Assembly (NCBI GenBank): GCA_026874595.1
Contig: CM049314.1
Span: forward strand, 16,486,729 to 16,550,728
Reading direction: 5' to 3'
DNA length: 64,000 nt
Origin: Sipunculus nudus
Lineage: Eukaryota > Annelida > Sipuncula > Golfingiida > Sipunculidae
Under the pieces are notes generated by a model. That model did not search any database, was not told the DNA's origin, and worked only from the letters and a program-made list of their open reading frames with translations. Position numbers and translations under genes: made by a program. This document shows, piece by piece, positions 26,301 to 39,646 of this stretch; the stretch's first letter is position 1, and every line of letters begins with the position of its first letter.

Positions 26301-29300
26301 GAGAGAGTGACTTGTTTTTGTTTTTTGTATCAGTAAAAGTAAAGGATCAGGTACTACCAGAAACTTAATTCACTGAGATGTTATTATTCAGAGCTCTAAT
26401 TGTATTTTTCATATATTCTCTTAACTTGTGCTTTGCATGTTGATTTTTCCTTACAGTTCCCTTTTTACTGCCCAGTCATACTTGTAAACCAACAGTTTTT
26501 AACTGTCCTTTTGTAAATTCTTTACACAGCTTTAACTGAATTATGACTTTGTGATGCCAGGTATAACATCCTTGTTATCAATGCCTTAATTCACACTGGG
26601 TGTAGTATCAGTCAGGTTCAGTCTGCACCATCTGTGTATGCAGAAAATTGAATTTCAAAATAAAAATGATAAAATAAGTCACATAAATCAAACTTAAGCA
26701 TTATTTCACAACAAACATGCTAGAGAGTACAATCTTTCTATTTGCCAGTTTACTACCTATCAACAATACAGGTGATTAAAAAAAACCTGTACCTTAGTAT
26801 AACAGATCAACATGCACTGTAGGATTTCTCCCACAAAATGAAGATACAGCAGCCACTGTGTGACAGCAGTTTTCCTGAAAATTGCTGAAAAGTCTGTGGA
26901 GAGTTACTGTGGCTACTAGACATCACTTATTACTTAACTTCATCCATCTCTTTTTCATGTTGAAGTCCTTCCAACGTTATCACTCGGTGTATGCCATAAG
27001 GTGTGGGCTTGTCATCTATGGTATTTCATTTAGGTCCCTATGAGGCTGAACAGTGGCTACCTTAACCTAAAGCTTGCTAGTCACTAATTAGGTCACCATC
27101 TGAGCAGTTGTACGAGGAGAGCTTGAAAAGTTTCTAATTAGCTGACCCGTATTGGGACAGCCCACTTTAATAGGTGTGTAAGTGGAATAGTCTACTAATG
27201 ATGAAGGGAGCCTGGGTTCTTACAAGAAATCATACTTGTCACTTGTTGTCAGCTATGCTCATGACCCAAGCATCTATGTTAGTTTGTGTCTATTGTCTGT
27301 AAGTTTCTCAGTGCATGTTTACTTTATGTTAAGTTTCTTTTATCCTGCAAAAATTGGCATGTAAATAAATATGCTGTCACCGTTTTCATACATGTAATCA
27401 AGGGATTATTAAAAGAACATAATCATGAGCAATATTATACCTATTCTTTCACATTATCAGTTCACTTTTGCTTTATACAAAAGTTTCCAGGCAAAACTAT
27501 CTCAGTACCTCCATTTGAGATGTTTAACACCTTGAACCATTATGGGTATGTTTGTTAGTAAACACAGTCCATGTGTCTGCTTACAAAAACAAGGGCGCTT
27601 GGCCGAAGGTCCGATTTTGTGCATGCGTAAGATCCCAAACAAAGAGTATTCCAAACCAGTCCATAAATGGACCTTCATGTCCTCTGATATAACTCTGCTG
27701 AATGGACATAATTGTCCATGGGCTGAATGTAAATTCATTATAGAACCTGTCACAGCAGATATGTATGATAAGCCAGGGGCCTCAGCGGAAATGACCTGAG
27801 TAGCACAAGTCTTGTATCTGGTCCTTGGCCTGAGTCAATGCAACATGCAGATTTTCAGCCAGCGGGAACATGTATTACATTTTTGGGGCCACGTCAGTCA
27901 GGGCATCACCTGATTGACAGATGTTTTGGCCCAGGCAGTGCAGCGAATCCAATGAGCTCTGTTTAGATTGCGCCCCCTGATCACACCTGGTCAACTGTTT
28001 TTACACTTGTGTATAGGAGTAAGCCAACAGTTTCAGGGCAATATTTTGCAGGTACCAATTTATTTTACAGAGAGGCAGCTGCTTTTCATGTTAATTCAAC
28101 ATGCTAAAATTTAAAGATGATTGGACCCCTTCATTGTTTAGACAAATAACCAGTATGTGGTAAGGTTCCATTCGGTATCAAGTTGTAACAATCTCTTTGA
28201 ATTTTTTTTTTTAAATTAAATTATTCTTGAGTGTGCACTTTTTTCCCTATCAATTCAGAATATTGTCCATATTGCACAGTACTATGGCCAAGAAAGCTGT
28301 ATTTTCCAGGGACACTGATATGGACTTAAATCATTAAAGCCTGTCATGTATGTATCTTACATACAGCCCCTCACAGATAAATCATTGGTGGCTCAGACTT
28401 TGTGCTATTTTTAACCTGAATATCAAGTCAGCAGGAGACATATATACAGTGATGAAGACAGGCTGAGCAGCTGGCACATGTCTGCTGAATAAACATCTTA
28501 ATTATTATATTTCCTTTCTTATCGCCTGCTGCATAGATCTGCCATCCTGCTGTGATGGCTGTCACAGACACAGACAGTCTGTGTAATGTCTCCAGCAGCT
28601 GCTGTATGTGGCTGTCAGGCTGATTATCATGTCCCTTCATATCCTTGTTAAAGCTGTCCAGACCTGCGGCTCCTGTTGTATTGTGGTTGTCACTGTAATC
28701 CGGACTTTTACATATTGCCATGAGTGTATGTCCCTGGAACACTGATACAGAGGTGTGTGAGGGTGAAGCCCTACCAAATCACTTTTTTAAAAGAGTCACT
28801 CTTTTTTGAGGATTTCCTAAAAAGGATGCTAATTAATCTTTGTAGTTTTTAGCTCAGGTGACTATAAGTCATCTGAGCTATAGTCGTGGTCCATTGTCCG
28901 TCCGTCCGTCCATCCGTCCGTAGATGTGGCACGTTTTGAAACTGTAAGACCTAGGAATCCAAAATTCAGCATAATGTTAGATGTCCCCAAGATCTCCTAC
29001 CAAGCCGAAAACTGGGTCTTTGCGACTTTGTTCCTTTGAGAAATTAAGGAAAAACCTCAATTTTTTATTAAAAACCTATTTTCACACTTCAGGACTGCCT
29101 AATATCAAAACTACTCATCTGTTTTTCCTCATATTTACCATAAATATTCCCCTATATAGTTCCTATGTACATGCCAGAAATTATGTCTGTATTATATAAT
29201 TTAAAAAAGTTATGGGCCCAAAGATGATGCATTTGGTAAAAAATCAGGAAAGATATTTGATCACTTAAAACAAAACATGTTAAAGCTATGGACTTTTTTT

Positions 29301-32300
29301 CCAGTAATATAACTTGAATTAATCAAAATTAAATTGTATACCCAAAATTAGATCAAAATCTTTTATTTTTTTTAAATATTAACAAAAATAAAAAATTGGT
29401 ACCTTAAATTTTGCCCAACTTTGACCATGGCACGTTTTTTCCTGTAAGTACTGTGGATTTAATTTTCACAGCATGTTTTTGTTAGCATTTTGTCTGTTAA
29501 CACCAAAAATTTGAAACCAGTTGATCAAAAACTGTAGATTTTAATTCAAGTTTTCAAGCACCATGTAACATACTGTTTACATCAAGCTAGTGTTATGCAG
29601 TTTGCAAGAGCTCAGCTCCCCAGCTTCAGCTCTCAGTTCCTAAAATTTGGCATACAATTAGATGTCTCCAAAATCCCCTACCATGCCAAGAATTTGGTTA
29701 CTAGGACTTAATACCTTTCGAGATATTAATGAAAAACTTCATTTTTACATTAAAAACCCATTGTTACACTTCAAGACTGCCTAATATCAAAACCACTGAT
29801 CTGACTTTAATCATATATAATATACATATTTTTCTATACATTCTCTATGCACATGGTGGAAATGATGTCAGTATTGCGTAATTGTTTTAAGTTATGGGCC
29901 CAAACATAATGCACTTTGTAAAAAATCAAGAAATATATTTACCCTTAACAAGAGGATTGCTGAAGCAAGAGATTTTTTGTCAGGGATGTAACCTTATTTT
30001 ATCAAGATTCAATTGAATACCCAAAATTAGTTCTGAATTTTTCAAATTTTATAAGTTATTAGTATAAATATAAAATTAGTACCTTAAATTTTGCCAAACT
30101 TTGACCATGGCACGTTTGTTTCCTGTGAGCAGTGTTGATATAATTTTCATATCATGCACACATAAGGATTTCAGCTTTTCAGTTTAGAAAGCTGAAATAA
30201 ATTGGCCAAAAATTGTAGCTTTTATTAATGTTTTTATGAGACCATGTCAGACCTCAGCTCTCTCCAGCCCCTCTTGAGTCACCTGTATGTTGACCTTGTT
30301 GACCTTTCATCAAATTATGCACGCTTGACGCGAGGCATACACTGGGGCAGGCAGGCAGCTTATGGCCAGCCACAGTTGATCCAGGTGTCCAACCCAACTC
30401 ATCTAGTAGTTTTTACTAACAACATGACAATAAACAATAAATTAATAAATTTTTATTGGTTTTTAATAACAAATTAAAGAAAAATAGAAAAGGAATTGGT
30501 TAGTTGATAATAACAGGAAATTAACTTGCAGTTACTGATGATATAAGAATCTTGTACCGATTGATAGAATGTCACATATTCCAAATAACACCATGCAGTC
30601 ACCTATGGTAATTTTCAGTTCAATTTTAATGATAAAAAATAAATCATATTATTCATTACTAATCATTAGGGATCATATGAAGGAAATTGATGATAGACAA
30701 AGATGCAGTTGATAATATTAATCTAGATTCCTGCTGTGTCTAGTGTGTATATTGATGTGAAATTAGTCCAAAATGAATATATCACATTATTTTTTTTTTA
30801 ATATGAATAAAAGCCATAAAACCTGGTACTTATGATCATTATTTAAATGTGTGAATTTTGTATATTCTGGATTCTCAACATCATTGTTTGGTGAAAACTG
30901 AATAAATACCAGACATGGTGTGAATACTTTGCAAATGTATTTGAATACGAATATGAATATGTACTCCATTATAAATTTCTTGCATAAGAATGGGAATTCA
31001 GGTAAAAATGAAAGTATATGAATACCAGTGCAAATACTTCAAAATGTATTCATGAATGCATTCATGAATATATTCTTTGATATTATTTTAATAATCATTT
31101 CAGTTGTATTTTATTTTAAAAAATCATATGATTCTCTTCTTATTTTTAATAAAAATTATATTTGGAACAATTTGTAATTATTTTTAATGAAATTTTAACT
31201 CTTATATTAGATGTTCTGCTTATAAGTTATATGGCCAAGTCAAAATCTGTGTGACAATAGCACTCCATTTGTTAATAAAATAAATGAAATCAATCCTCTT
31301 CCCTCTCTCCAAAGATACTATCAAAATCATACATAAGCTAAACACCCACAACTCATAATACAGCTTATATTTATTTCAACACAAAACAAGCATGTGCCTC
31401 ATTTCTAAATCATATTTTTTTATGGTATGTCACAGCTGAGAGCCGTGACCCATGGGTCCCTTGTTTTTAGCAGCACTCTTTTTTGCTCTTTTTTTTGCAG
31501 TGAAAAAATTAGATATATATACTGTTTCTCTTTTCTTTTAGTCCATTTAGAATAAGAATGGGATATTTTGCAGTTTTATATGTGCAAATGTCGAGCATGT
31601 GTCTCAGCATATGGAAAATGCCATAATCTTCATGTTTAGGGATATGCAGAATATGTGTTTCTGACTTTAGGAATGATATATATACACATTTGTAGTATGT
31701 GAATCACATCTTTAATCAGTCTGTGATAAAAAAAAAAATTGGGGAATTGGTGCTGATTTTAGTTTTTACTCTTTCCTTCACTCAACATTTCAAAGTAGTC
31801 TACTCTTTTTTTTTTCCTGAGCACTAACTCTTTTTTTTCATTCATTTACAGTCATTTACCTTTGGCAGGCCTGGGCTGGTTTTGCAAATCATATTTTATA
31901 TCGCTTTGGATCACTTTTATTTCTGATTGAATATTTAAAGAAAGGTGATGACAGGGACATATTTTGGTGTAGGCACTTCACTGGTGTTTTGTTGAGCTGT
32001 GTAAGTATGTGTGTGCTCTGTACAGACACAGACTTTAAATACAGGATTGTCCTGACAGGGTCATGTGCCAGTCCAATGATGCAACTGCTTCTACTTTTTA
32101 TGTTTAAAATGCTCTAACTGTGTTTTGATTGATGGCAAAATTGCAGATTAACAGGCTTACCTAGATAGGGCTCCTCATTTTACCTGTAATTCTTATGGTT
32201 TAGTAATGCTTGTGCCTGCCAGATACCTATATACGAAATTGTGATGATAAATTTGGCATATTGTTGCAGATTCTTACTATAATTTTATTTTCCACAAATA

Positions 32301-34880
32301 TGATGTCCTTTTCTGAGAAGACCTTACAGTGTCATGGTGACAGTGAGCTTTCATTGAGTTCACCCAATTGATACATATATATTGTGTTATAGATGGCACT
32401 GCTGTGGCCCCTTCATTCACAAAAAAATGTCACTTTCCCCAGGAATTGTGGGAAATTGTCCCTTAGGGCACACCTTGTATTGTTCCCAACACTTCAAAAC
32501 CAAAGATAGACATTTCTGAGGTAGGGCCAGGGGAGGAGTTGTGTGACAATTTTTCAGTGCCATCACCAGCAATTATGAAATGAATGATACCAGTAACAGT
32601 GTTTCTCTAGTCGTTCCACAGTGGTACATCATTCATTGTGTAGTTGGTATCAAACTGTCATTGTATCATTAACTGCTGGGTGTTTAAGCATTAACTAGAA
32701 GTAGAACTATACAAACTGAAGACCAATTGTTATGTGGCTGAAGAAACTGTAGGCCAGGTGTCTTGTTGCGGCTGGTACAGACTGTAGGCCAGGTGTTGTG
32801 TGGCTGGAACAGACTGTGGGCCATGTTTTATATGGCTGGTACAGACTGAGGGCCAGTTGTTGTGCAGCTGCTACAGACTGTAGGCCAGGTGTTGTGTAGC
32901 GACAGCTTGTCACCCCAAACGTCGATTTTAGATATACTGAAGACGATGGGGTGACAGTACAAGCTATTGGGTTCGCATCAATTCTAGTACGTGCAGATGT
33001 GCACGCCATTTCTGACACTAATTTTTCATTTTCATCTACTTCTCGAGCTGTCATTTTCCTGAGTTAAGACAAAAAGTGACGTTATTCTGTTGGCGAAAAT
33101 AATTATTATTACATCCACGGTTGACTTACGTGTATTCGTGCAGCAGTTTTTAATACTGAGGCTAGTTTTACTCGAAAAACTTGTCTCCACGTCTGTCAGC
33201 GGGAGAACCATAACTTCCGGTAGGGGATTCCCAAACGGCTATGTGTAAAACTCGGAAGTCGGAAGCAAGGATTTTTTTAAATAAAGCAATGATCGAAGCA
33301 TAATTAAAATGCTACTAGATCAATGGAAAGTACCATTTTATGTTTATTGATAGAATAAGGTTTTTTCTATCATAATGCAAAAATCAAAGTTATCCATCCG
33401 AAGTTATAGACTATTTTTTTTTCTCGGAAATGCCCGATTATGGTCCAGATGTGTAAAACTCGGAAGCCAGTATTGGCTAATGCACTGGTCATCATATCGT
33501 CAGCAAACGTGTCAAGCATTTTCAATTATTTCAATATGACATATATTTCATAAACTCAATCTGTTTTTTAACATTCATGATGCTGTTTTTTTATAATATA
33601 TAATATTGATATTTTATTTCATTTGTAAAACAAGATTATATTAACTCATCAATATTTTACGCTGTTACGTATTTTATGTTGGGGGAAAGTTCAGTAAATG
33701 TTTAAAAATAAATTGTTACATAGCAAATGTTACAGATATAACACATTCTGTTTAATTAAGAACCTGCATGGTACCAGCAACTATTTTGTTCGGAGAGAAG
33801 GATGTCCGAAAGCGCACGGTACTACTGAATCGAGAATTCCGACTATAGTCCGGTTAATTTTGTTTTCTGAGGATAAAAATATAAGAATCAAATAAAAATA
33901 GTCAGTATACACAGAATATTCAGATAAAGATTTTTATAAGGATCAAAATATATTGAATTTTCATATTTGTTCAACGTATGGGAAATATATTACTGTTTTT
34001 ATTTTGAATGACATCGTAATTTATTACTATTTTTAATGCCATATTAAGGTTTATTATAACATATTTATTATTCAGTGGTGCATCCATAGAGGGCGCAAGC
34101 CCGTTCAGACGTAATATCTCTCATTTTATCGAGTTATTTTCCAATTAATTCGTAATTAATTTTCCTTTCTTTTTCAGATTACTTTTTTTATTCCCCAGCA
34201 ATTTCATTATTATATTTTTTACTTTCCAATTCACAAGTTTGTGATTTACTCCACTATGAGAGCATCCAAATATAAAGTAGTATATTGAGGAATCCCCCCC
34301 CCCCCCCCCCCCCCCATCACATTACCGTGCGAGTCATGCACGGTCTCCCACAGAGCTGAGCTCGGGGTGGGATCGACCGTGAAAAATCTCACGCCTCCTC
34401 AGCTGATACTCAGACTCACGCACTGTGCTCTGCTGCCCGAGCCTGGGCGCTCACAGATCACAAATGTCGGTCAAATGCAAAGATTGTCATAAGATTTAAA
34501 CATATTAATTATTTGACAACGAGTACTACCTTTAAATAGTGACATTTTGAAAGTTATAAATGTATAGACGCGCGTTTCATCATTGACATTAACATGTTAT
34601 GAACTTTTGAATATTTGGACTTTCCAGTTTATACCGTAATTTTATAGAAATATAAATATTAAAGCCCAACAACATCAGGTTTTAATATATTGTTCAAAAA
34701 CATGTAGGGAACAGAAAATCCTCATAATCATTTGTTTTAGGTGCCTCAAAATGTCCTCTTTACATTGCATATTTTAAAAATTAATCCCTTCCCATACCCT
34801 CCCCATGTAAATATAAATATCTTTAACAAAAACAAAGCTTTAGATGGGGTGAAATATATTACGTGAAAATAAACCCACAC

Positions 34881-34924
<44 letters not shown>

Positions 34925-37900
34925 CTAACAAATAAAAAAATTAAGAAGTTATAGTTTTTCGATTATGTATCATGTATTGTATTATACACTCATTAAAAGC
35001 AGAATCATGCATAAGCAATTTTAATATTTGCATGCAGCTATAATTATAATGAAACTGCATTTGGGCTGTGGCTCTTAACTGACCACAAGTTAACCAGTGC
35101 GTCTCTGTGACTTCCGAGTTATACACATTGGATCACATCCCATCACTTCTGCCTGAAATCCGAGATGGCTTCCGAGCACAAAATCATCCATAACTTTCAG
35201 ATTAAAGAATGGATCACTATTATTCTTCACAGAATGATAATAAAGATCTTATTCTATTGGGGAAAAAACAAAATGGTATTGAAGCGTTAGCATTTTGTAC
35301 ATGCTTTAAACTGCTTTATTTATAAGACATTCCTTGGTTTCCGGCTTCCGGCTTCCGACTTCCAAGTTTACATACACGACCGCGCCATGACACCTTTAGT
35401 TTTGAATGAGAAGTACCGCTTCACGTGAATCGGTGCCACAGTGATGAAAGGAGGTAAAAAATGTAATTATTTTTGTGTAACAACATTTCTTCTTCGATAT
35501 TAAGCACATATAATACGACTTTATAAGCCTGTGATGCCAAATAATACCAGACAGTAAATATTTTGATCCGACCCTTAGAATGGGCGTTCTGTTGTGACTG
35601 CCATCATGACTCCAGGCCCTATCAGTTTATTTCCGAAGGCCTGAGTGTCATGTTGTCATGGCTAGGTGTTGTGTGGCTGGAACAGACTGTGGATCAGGTG
35701 ATGTGCAGCTGGTACAGACTGTAGGCTGGTGTTGTGGGGCTAGTACAGACTGGGCCAGGTGTTGTTTGGCAGGTACAGACTTTGGGCCAGGTGTTGTGTG
35801 GTTGGGAAAGACTTTGGGACAGGTGTTGTGCTGCTTTTACAGACTGTAGGTCAGGTGTTGTGTGGCTGGTACAGACTGTAGTCCAGGTGTTATGTGGCTG
35901 TACAGGCTGTAGGCCAGGTGTTGTGTGGTTGGGACAGACTTTGGGACAGGTGTTATGCTGCTTTTACAGACTGTGGGCCAGGTGTTAACTTGTGTGGCTG
36001 GCACAGACTGTAGGCCAGGTGTTATGTGGCTGTACAGACTGTAGTCTAGGTGTTGTGTGGCTGGTACAGACTGTGGGCCAGGTTTTTACTTGTGTGGCTG
36101 GTACAGACTGTAGGCCAGGTGTTTATATGGCAGTACAGACTGTAGGCCAGGGGTTGTGTGGCTGGTACAGACTATATAGGCCAGATATTGTAACACTGCC
36201 ACCCACTGTTGGCCAGGTGTTTTGTTTTGGCACTGCTTGTCTGGTGGTATTGATTCAGAATATCTCAGTAACTAGAAGCTAGCCATCATGCTTATAAAAA
36301 CAAGCACTGTTACAGTATGATACATACATATTACACAGCATTTTTCCATATGTATATGTCACTGTGGAAGTTCGGGGAGGTTCATCACACCCAGGAGACT
36401 GCCAGTCTGAAAATTCCTGTCTGGGAAATTCCACTAACTACTTCCCTGAGGGAGTTACTTTGTTCTGTTGATTTCAGTTGCCAGTATGACATGTAGTTTT
36501 GCCAGTATGAAATATGGTTTGTCAGTATGACATATAAATTTGTCAGTATGACCTGTACATTTGCCAATATGACATTTTCATTTGCCAGTATCACATGTAC
36601 ATGGCAGTATGACGTAAATTTGCCAGTATCACATGTAGAATTAGCAGTGCAATAAATACATGGCTACACCTTTGCATCACTTTAATATATAATTAACTTA
36701 CAGACAAGTATATATTTATAAATGTTCAGATCTGCTGGTACCTACTGGCTTGCGTATACTACATGTATGTGTCAGAGACGAGATTAAAATCCATCATGGA
36801 GCAGGCCAGGATTTTAATCTCGCCTAGGCGAGTTTAAAATCTGTCTGGTGTCATCCAGGCGAGTTTAAAATCTGCCTGATATCACTTGGGCGAGTTTAAA
36901 ATCTGCCTAGGCGAGATTAAAATAGTGATCTGATCTAATTTCCCAATAAATTATGCATTGTAATTGACTTAGGAAAGATGTTTTCAGTCAGATTTTCAAT
37001 ATTTTAACACTGAATGGTTATGTATAGTTCACAAGTTATATATTTATTAATATTTACAGAATATTATATTATTAATGTAATAATTAACATTAATTTTGGA
37101 AATGGAATATTTTATATTATATATTTTTTATTAATATGGTTATGTATAGTTCACAAGTAATATATATTTAATAATATTTACATAATATTATAATATATTT
37201 TATATTTTTATTTATTAACTAGGTAATAGGAAACTTACATTGGTATTGTATATGGCATATTCAAATGATATATGATGTGGGCTGCTGCTGATTATTTACA
37301 TAATAATTTTGTTGTCAATATTAATTTGAAGGGAAACTGGTATTAGTAATATTAGTAATGTAGTATTTCAAAAAGTCAAAAGGAACATAGCTCATTTATT
37401 TTTTATCAATATAATTCAATGCATGTTCACATGCATAAATGATCTATTACTCTATGAATCTAGAAATCATATTTTTTCTGATATGATATAATACTGTCCA
37501 AAAAAAGGCAGTTATCTTGTAACACAGTCTACATAAATATTGAAGCTTCACAAAATGCCTCACAAAACATTAAAAAAAAAGATCAGAAGAATATTATATA
37601 CATTATTAGAAAAGACTAAATAAGACAAAGAAATATTCACATGCATACATCTGTGTATCAACTTTTACCTTTTCTCATATGATGTTTAATTACCAAAAAA
37701 AAGGACGGTGTATCAAATTCCATCATAAATACTGATACCCTGCATATTTTGTACCATAAGTGTACATGTTTTGACTGTTGAGTGTTGAATACCTGGGTGA
37801 AAAAAAAAACATTTGAACTAGATCAACCAACTAATTTGTTCTGTTTGTCCTGTAAGAACTATCAAATAGGATGATTGTTTATGTTAATGTGTAATGTACT

Positions 37901-39552
37901 CATTAAATAGTGAAGTAATAGCTATCTAGACTAATCTATCTATCTGTCTATCTATCTATCTATGATTGATTCAATATGCAAGTGGATGACTTTTTCCCCC
38001 AGATTTGCTCTTCATAATATCTCATAAGTGTGCTTCAATATACCTCTTGTTACTCTCTAATTGCCATATATTTGAATACAATTACAAATTATTTTTTTGT
38101 AAAAATTATTAGTGATATTTACAAACACAAGGTTGTTAAGAAAACTGGAGAAAAAAAATAAAGATTAATAAATGTTTTGCAAATAATTGGTATGATAAGG
38201 ATGCTGTAGACCACATGAAACACATCAAAGGTGCAAATAATAATCAAATATCTATTTCATAATTCTGTTTCCAAAATTAATGTTAATTATCACATGAATA
38301 ACTATTACATTACTGTAAAAAAGTTAATTATTTCATTAATACTATAATATTCTGTAAATTTTAATAAATATATTACCTTTTAACTATATATAACCATTCA
38401 GTGTTAAAATGTTGAAAATCCGACTGAAAACATCTTTCATATGTCAATTACAATGCTTAATATATTAGGAAATTAGATCAGATCACTATTTTAATCTCGC
38501 CTAGGCAGATTTTAAACTCGCCTAAGTAATATCAGGCAGATTTTAAACTCGCCTGGATGACACCAGACAGATTTTAAACTCGCCTAGGCAAGATTAAAAT
38601 CCTGGCCTGCTCCATCATGGATTTTAATCTCGCCTAGGCGAGATTGCGATTGTGATCTCGTCTAGGCGAGTTTAAAATCCGTCTAGGCGAGATCACAATT
38701 GCAATCTCGCCTAGGCGAGATCACAATTGCAATCTCGTCTAGGCGAATTTAAAATCCGCCTGGATTTTAATCTCGTCTCTGACATATGCATAATTATATA
38801 TTTATATGCATTGATCAGTGCACCTTTAATACAGATGGTGCAGGTAACCTTGAGCACTATCTAATCAGTAGGGAATGTAAGACAATCCTTAATATTGTTA
38901 TCATACAATAATGTAAGTCACTTTTGTAAATGTGTGTTAGTCACCCTGACGTAAACAAGAGGTGTGTTGTTAGAAACACAGACCACATATACACATCAGG
39001 AAATGATATTAAAAGTGACCCACAGGCCCAGTGCTAGTGTTTTCTTAAACAGGCCTGTTATTTATAAACCCAGCAGGCATATATATAAAATGTTCTGTCA
39101 GGTTAAATCAATCAGTTGGAGGCAACTTTGTGACTGAATGTCACAATTATTTATCATCAGGGGAAACAGAGGCTTCCCTGAATGCTAAGAGTGAGAAGCT
39201 GGTCTACATAAGTTCAGCCTCCTCTGTTGAATTGGTCAATAAGCCCATCATATAGCTCTGATGAAACAACAGCTGGTGACATGACTCATGTACACAGTAT
39301 TGACAAGGGGTAAATTTAAGTGGTGTACAGGTGCATACTGAAGTCATTAGTCAATAAAATTTTCATCAATTTATACATGTATATAGACAGCCAGCCTGAA
39401 GCGACTTAAGCTTGAATTTAAATATGTAAATAACAGTTCTAATGAATACATTTTTCCTGATTTTGTTGAAGCTTACTGTATAATGTGACAGTACAGTGTA
39501 TCAGACGATGAGGTCAATGTGATTGGTTCTCACATCCTTCTGCAGTGGCTCA

Positions 39553-39646
<94 letters not shown>

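Noticed and set aside
34320-34460. GC-rich block considered as a tRNA or tRNA-derived SINE
   Set aside because: No convincing A box and B box pair or cloverleaf could be drawn.
35658-36282. Three overlapping plus-strand frames rich in Gln-Val-Leu-Cys-Gly
   Set aside because: Produced by the 37-bp minisatellite, whose unit lacks stops. Frame changes between units rule out a protein.
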